64,000 nucleotides of DNA, taken from NCBI GenBank assembly GCA_958366945.1, contig CATXCY010000009.1, positions 8,871-72,870 on the forward strand. The letters are read 5' to 3'. Shown piece after piece: positions 60,561 to 64,000 of this stretch (the stretch's first letter is position 1; each line of letters starts with the position of its first letter). Under the pieces are notes generated by a model, which was given only the letters and a program-made list of their open reading frames with translations, was not told the DNA's origin and did not search any database. The position numbers and the translations under genes were made by a program. This DNA is from Bruticola sp004554425 (GTDB lineage Bacteria; Vulcanimicrobiota; Xenobia; Xenobiales; Xenobiaceae).

Positions 60561-62408
60561 ATGTCGAAAGTTGTTGGTATTGACTTAGGAACTACTAACT
60601 CAGTAATTGCCTTCATGGAAAATGGCAAGCCTACCGTAATTGCCAATGCTGAAGGTAACCGCACTACGCCTTCCGTAGTAGGTTTTTCTAAAACTGGTGA
60701 GCGCTTAGTTGGTGAATTAGCCAAGCGTCAGGCCGTAAGCAACCCTCACGGCACCGTAGCTTCCATTAAGCGTTATATGGGTACAGATCATCGCGTCGAG
60801 ATCGACGGTAAGAAATATTCTCCCGAAGAGATCTCCGCTATGATTCTTCAAAAATTGAAGACCGACGCCGAAGCTTACTTAGGCGAGCCCGTCAAAGAAG
60901 CCGTTATTACCGTACCTGCTTACTTTAACGACTCACAGCGTCAGGCTACTAAGAATGCTGGTATTATCGCTGGCTTAGATGTCAAGAGAATTATCAACGA
61001 GCCTACAGCTGCTGCTTTGGCTTACGGTCTTGACAAAGGCGAAGGCGACATGAAGGTCGTGGTCTTTGACTTAGGTGGTGGTACTTTCGATGTCTCCATT
61101 TTGGAAATTGGTGATGGTGTGTTCGAAGTAAAGGCTACCAACGGTGATACTCACTTGGGCGGCGATGACTGGGATATGCGCATTGTCGACAAGATTGCTG
61201 AAGACTTCAAGAAAGAAAACGGCGTAGATTTGCGTCAAGATAAGATGGCCGCTCAGCGTATCAAAGACGCTGCTGAGAAAGCTAAGATCGAGCTCTCTCA
61301 GATGCTGAACGTCAACATCAACTTGCCCTTCATTACTGCCGACGCTACTGGCCCTAAGCACTTGGACATGAACCTCTCCCGCGCTCAGTTCGAAGCCTTG
61401 ACCGCCGATTTGCTGGAGCGTTGCCAGGAGCCTTGCCGCAAAGCTTTGGAAGATTCCGGCTTGAAGAAAGATGAGATCGACCGCGTCTTGTTAGTCGGTG
61501 GTTCTACTCGTATGCCTCAGGTTGTGGAATTTGTCCGCAAATTCTTCGGCAAAGAGCCTTCCAAGGACATCAACCCCGATGAGTGCGTAGCTTTAGGTGC
61601 TGCCATTCAGGGCGCTGTAATTACCGGTGAAGTAAAAGACGTAGTCTTGGTCGATGTAACTCCTCTGTCCTTAGGTATCGAAACCTTGGGCGGCGTAATG
61701 ACCAAGCTTATCGATCGTAACACTTCCATTCCTTGTAAGAAGAGTGAAGTCTTCTCCACCGCTGCTGATATGCAAACTCAGGTAGAGATTCACGTATTGC
61801 AAGGTGAGCGTGAGTTCGCCCGTGACAACAAGACTCTGGGCACCTTCGTACTGACCGACATCCCGCCGGCACCCCGTGGGGTACCTCAGATTGAAGTCTC
61901 CTTCGAGATCGATGCTAACGGTATCATCAACGTAAGCGCCGTCGATAAGGGCACTGGTAAGAGCCAGAACATTAAGATCACCGCTTCCACCAACCTCTCC
62001 AAAGAAGAAGTGGATCGTATGGTCAAAGACGCCGACAGTCATGCCAGCGAAGATAAGAAGAGACGTGAGGAGATTGAGCTTCGCCACAAAGCTGACAGCT
62101 TAGTCTATCAAATCGAGAAAGCTCTGCGCGATGCTGGTGACAAGGTCTCCGCTACCGTCAAGGCTCCTATCGAAAACGCTATCGAGAGAGTGAAGAAAGC
62201 TTCCGCTGCCGAACCTTTGGATCGCGACGAGCTCAAGAAGGCTACCGACGAGTTGGCTCAGACCGCTCAGAAGATTGGTGAGAGCCTCTACCAAGCTCAG
62301 CAGCAAGCTGGAGCTGGACAGGCTGGAGCCAGCCAGGAAGCTCCTAAGAGCGGTAAAGCTGAAGGCGACGAAGAAGTAGTCGATGCCGACTATACCGTAA
62401 AAGACTAA
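60561..62408 (+). CDS. dnaK: chaperone DnaK (Hsp70)
   Basis: A 615-residue Hsp70: ATP-dependent folding chaperone working with DnaJ and GrpE. ATPase domain about 1-365 (GIDLGTTNSVIAFMENGK, VFDLGGGTFDVSILEI, LLVGGSTRMPQV), substrate domain about 375-500 (DVTPLSLGIETLGGVMTKLI), helical lid and acidic tail EEVVDADYTVKD. ATG 9 bases after AGGAGG. Codons are strongly biased to frequent ones, as expected. grpE and dnaJ are not beside it, so it is regulated separately; a hairpin abuts its ribosome site. Confidence 0.98.
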   Translation: MSKVVGIDLGTTNSVIAFMENGKPTVIANAEGNRTTPSVVGFSKTGERLVGELAKRQAVSNPHGTVASIKRYMGTDHRVEIDGKKYSPEEISAMILQKLKTDAEAYLGEPVKEAVITVPAYFNDSQRQATKNAGIIAGLDVKRIINEPTAAALAYGLDKGEGDMKVVVFDLGGGTFDVSILEIGDGVFEVKATNGDTHLGGDDWDMRIVDKIAEDFKKENGVDLRQDKMAAQRIKDAAEKAKIELSQMLNVNINLPFITADATGPKHLDMNLSRAQFEALTADLLERCQEPCRKALEDSGLKKDEIDRVLLVGGSTRMPQVVEFVRKFFGKEPSKDINPDECVALGAAIQGAVITGEVKDVVLVDVTPLSLGIETLGGVMTKLIDRNTSIPCKKSEVFSTAADMQTQVEIHVLQGEREFARDNKTLGTFVLTDIPPAPRGVPQIEVSFEIDANGIINVSAVDKGTGKSQNIKITASTNLSKEEVDRMVKDADSHASEDKKRREEIELRHKADSLVYQIEKALRDAGDKVSATVKAPIENAIERVKKASAAEPLDRDELKKATDELAQTAQKIGESLYQAQQQAGAGQAGASQEAPKSGKAEGDEEVVDADYTVKD

Positions 62409-62465
62409 TAATTGAATAGCTGTTAGGCGATTCGCTGCTAGAGTGAGTCGGCTCTAGCTAAGTAA

Positions 62466-62504
62466 AAAATGCGCAACTCCCAAAAATTGGAAGCTGCGCA
62501 TTTT
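62466..62504 (+). terminator. terminator of dnaK
   Basis: Arms AAAATGCGCA and TGCGCATTTT with a 19-base loop, followed by GTTTATTC. Confidence 0.8.
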
Positions 62505-62536
62505 GTTTATTCTATGCTGAACGAGGTTAAATTCCG

Positions 62537-62806
62537 ATGAATGGTGAGGCTTTTTTAAGCAATAGAGGTGGATATACGATCTTCTCTTATGGGAAAAAGG
62601 TTATACGTTTTAAGACTTCAGCAAAATTGGAACGGTATACAGATATTATTAATTGGGATAATGGATATATTGAAGTGGTGGCTAAATATCGTGAAGTTGG
62701 TGAAGTTGAGGATTATATCGATCTTGTACCTATTTTAAAAAACTTGTATATGGATGCTGAGACGTTCTTAAAACCTATAAAGAAAGTGAGCCTTCGTTAT
62801 GCTTAA
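62537..62806 (+). CDS. small protein of unknown function
   Basis: An 89-residue protein, rich in aromatic and basic residues (GGYTIFSYGKKVIRFKTSAK; ERYTDIINWDNGYIEVVAKY), likely a small beta-alpha fold. No signal or TM. GAGG lies 11 bases upstream. Its last codons overlap the ATG of the next gene by 8 bases, so the pair is coupled. Similar adjacent pairs of short DUF proteins occur in mobile and gut-associated genomes, but I cannot name the families with certainty. Codons are strongly A/T-ending, more than in the neighbouring dnaK. Confidence 0.6.
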   Translation: MNGEAFLSNRGGYTIFSYGKKVIRFKTSAKLERYTDIINWDNGYIEVVAKYREVGEVEDYIDLVPILKNLYMDAETFLKPIKKVSLRYA

Positions 62807-63011
62807 TTTGGAAAGGGTTATTGATCAAGCCGATATGGTCTCTTTGGGCTATGCTTTTACTGTTAAAGGTCGTTTTATCAGAGTTTTAAATTTGTACAAT
62901 CCTGAATGTGCTGCAGTTATAGAACATGATGGAACTGTCATTGAAACCAATATGGACGATCAAGAATTGCATAAAATGTTGCAAGTCTACAGTGAACTAC
63001 CCATCACCTAA
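62799..63011 (+). CDS. small protein of unknown function, 3' end inside the IS right end
   Basis: A 70-residue protein coupled to the previous gene. Its last codons (ELPIT and stop) lie within the 63000-63021 palindrome of the IS element, so the native C-terminus may have been replaced on insertion. The body (GYAFTVKGRFIRVLNLYNPE, then CAAVIEHDGTVIETNMDDQE) looks like a small alpha/beta domain. No function can be assigned. Confidence 0.55.
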   Translation: MLNLERVIDQADMVSLGYAFTVKGRFIRVLNLYNPECAAVIEHDGTVIETNMDDQELHKMLQVYSELPIT

Positions 63012-63043
63012 AGGTGATGGGCTTCTAAGGAGCTAACGCTCCT
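63000..63043 (-). mobile_element. right-end hairpins of an IS200/IS605-type element
   Basis: Two stems follow each other: CCCATCACCT/AGGTGATGGG with a 2-base loop (63000-63021), and AGGAGC/GCTCCT with a taac loop (about 63027-63042) inside CTTCT/AGAAG. Such subterminal hairpins close the right end of IS605-family elements and also form part of the TnpB guide RNA. The tnpB stop lies 37 bases further on the minus strand side. Confidence 0.65.
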
Positions 63044-63079
63044 ATTTAAGAAGTTTGATATTTAAGTTTCCACCTATTG

Positions 63080-64000
63080 CTAGGCAACCCTTATTCTTAC
63101 GGGCGTGTCCACTTCGCCCCTACCGTATAGGATATTCATATCCACAACGCTACTTTTACGCATAATATTTAATGCACCATTTACATCAGCATTAAATGTC
63201 TTTCCGTTTGCCATTTTGTAAAGCCCACGATGTATTCTGTTACCGCTAAACTGATATTCTTCTGGATTATCGCTATTATAGACCGGTATCGTATCCATAT
63301 CCCAAAAACTTGCTTTTGATGTATAGGACTCTTCTTGCTTTACAAATGTGATACCATTGAGTTCACAAAGATATTCAAGTTTGGCACGTAATTTACCATA
63401 AGGAATATTTACAAAGTTTTGATTATTCCGTTTACCAATATTAGAACTTTTTTGAAAAGTTTCATTGTAACCTACGATAAGAGTGCCTATATCATTGATA
63501 ATACAGTAGTCAATCACTTTACGAGCAGTCTTGTTCATATAATCGTTCACTTTATTGTTACGATCGCGAGCTATCGCTTTTTGTTTATTGGTAGTCTTTT
63601 TACCAAAGCCTTGTTTATCCTTAATTGATTGCAAGTGTGCATTCTTTTTGTTGAACCATTGGTTGATAGATTTTAGTCTTCTTCCATCAATAATGAAAGA
63701 GCTTCCATCATTTGATACAGCAGTTACAAGATTGTTTATTCCAAAGTCGAGAGCTAGTGCACGGTTTTTATTAAGATTTCTTTGAATACATTCCGCTTTG
63801 TAGATATATTGAATTTCAAAGAACCTAGCATTTGCCTTAGGAATAATCCGAATTTCTTTTACTTCTTTATCAAGTAGTATTGGAGGCATGACAATCTCAA
63901 CAGGTTTATGTGTTTTCTTAAAACTGTTTGAAAACGGCAGAATCAGTTTATTGCCATTTAGTCTTACAAATCCAATGATTAACGTTGTATATCCGTCTTT
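63080..64000 (-). CDS. tnpB: IS200/IS605-family TnpB, runs off the window
   Basis: The last 306 residues of a TnpB protein, open to the window edge. RuvC-I Asp is in ALALDFGINNLVTAVSNDG; RuvC-III Asp is in TFNADVNGALNIMRKS. At the RuvC-II place the sequence is IGTLIVGYNETFQ, where other TnpBs have an 'iExL' glutamate; a Glu-Glu pair in KQEESYTSKASF may serve instead. No CxxC zinc ribbon is seen between RuvC-II and III. TnpB is an RNA-guided nuclease helping IS retention. AT-rich codons differ from the rest of the window. Confidence 0.88.
   Translation of the reverse strand, partial: KDGYTTLIIGFVRLNGNKLILPFSNSFKKTHKPVEIVMPPILLDKEVKEIRIIPKANARFFEIQYIYKAECIQRNLNKNRALALDFGINNLVTAVSNDGSSFIIDGRRLKSINQWFNKKNAHLQSIKDKQGFGKKTTNKQKAIARDRNNKVNDYMNKTARKVIDYCIINDIGTLIVGYNETFQKSSNIGKRNNQNFVNIPYGKLRAKLEYLCELNGITFVKQEESYTSKASFWDMDTIPVYNSDNPEEYQFSGNRIHRGLYKMANGKTFNADVNGALNIMRKSSVVDMNILYGRGEVDTPVRIRVA

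Overview
The window looks like a chromosomal segment of a fermentative diderm bacterium that is not a typical proteobacterium. Evidence for an outer membrane: an abundant-looking porin with an SLH domain, coiled coil and beta-barrel ending in Phe (409-2940), a block of type II secretion genes (40905-46015), an MCE/MlaD protein (16521-17708), and an AMIN-domain exported glycosidase (33012-35147). This mix is best known from diderm Terrabacteria such as Cyanobacteria/Melainabacteria relatives, Armatimonadota, Eremiobacterota (Xenobia) and Negativicutes. I cannot fix the phylum from sequence alone. I saw no rRNA, tRNA or CRISPR array.

Layout. 1-251: the edge of a DinJ/RelB antitoxin gene. 409-8006: SLH porin, RNase Z-like hydrolase, prfB with a programmed frameshift, and secA. 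8252-11814: an unassigned operon of radical SAM enzyme, PGM1-like ATP-grasp ligase and MFS transporter. 12043-13921: YedF-like protein, GT2 glycosyltransferase and methyltransferase. 14159-17708: two-TM sensor-like protein, tlyA and MlaD-like protein. 17881-22343: a complete glucose PTS in two genes (ptsG; fused EIIA-HPr-EI), divergent from a glutamate dehydrogenase homologue (22516-23868) whose catalytic residues are replaced. 23942-28150: a receiver-like/PEP-synthase-like protein and a duplicated SMR-type transporter. 28283-37753: hisS, a small exported protein with a highly structured leader, ugd, exported glycosidase, YtkL-like hydrolase, UPF0158, ispF and a disordered protein.

38220-46015: a partner-switch pair (STAS antagonist; phosphatase fused to an RsbW-like kinase domain) followed by gspC, an exported three-repeat protein, gspI, gspJ and gspK. 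46316-53306: four consecutive lipoprotein genes, at least three with their own terminator, the first three clearly paralogous. These are plausible surface cargo or clients of the adjacent secretion genes. 53386-54581: a tiny RiPP-like locus. A 30-residue peptide ending CVCWVKA overlaps the start codon of a complete radical SAM/SPASM enzyme; I regard this as the best candidate for an undescribed system. 54797-60408: AI-2E-type permease, exported DUF5666-like protein, TerB-like protein, pseudouridine synthase, and a crotonase/type III polyketide synthase pair resembling DpgB/D-DpgA. 60561-62408: dnaK behind a hairpin. 62537-64000: two small unknown genes and the right end of an IS200/IS605-type element with a TnpB whose RuvC-II glutamate is not in the usual place.

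Codon use separates genes that look highly expressed (porin, dnaK, the first lipoprotein, the 142-residue exported protein; many C-ending codons) from the rest, which prefer A/T-ending codons. Most transcription units end in clear hairpin/T-run terminators, so operon borders are fairly well supported.
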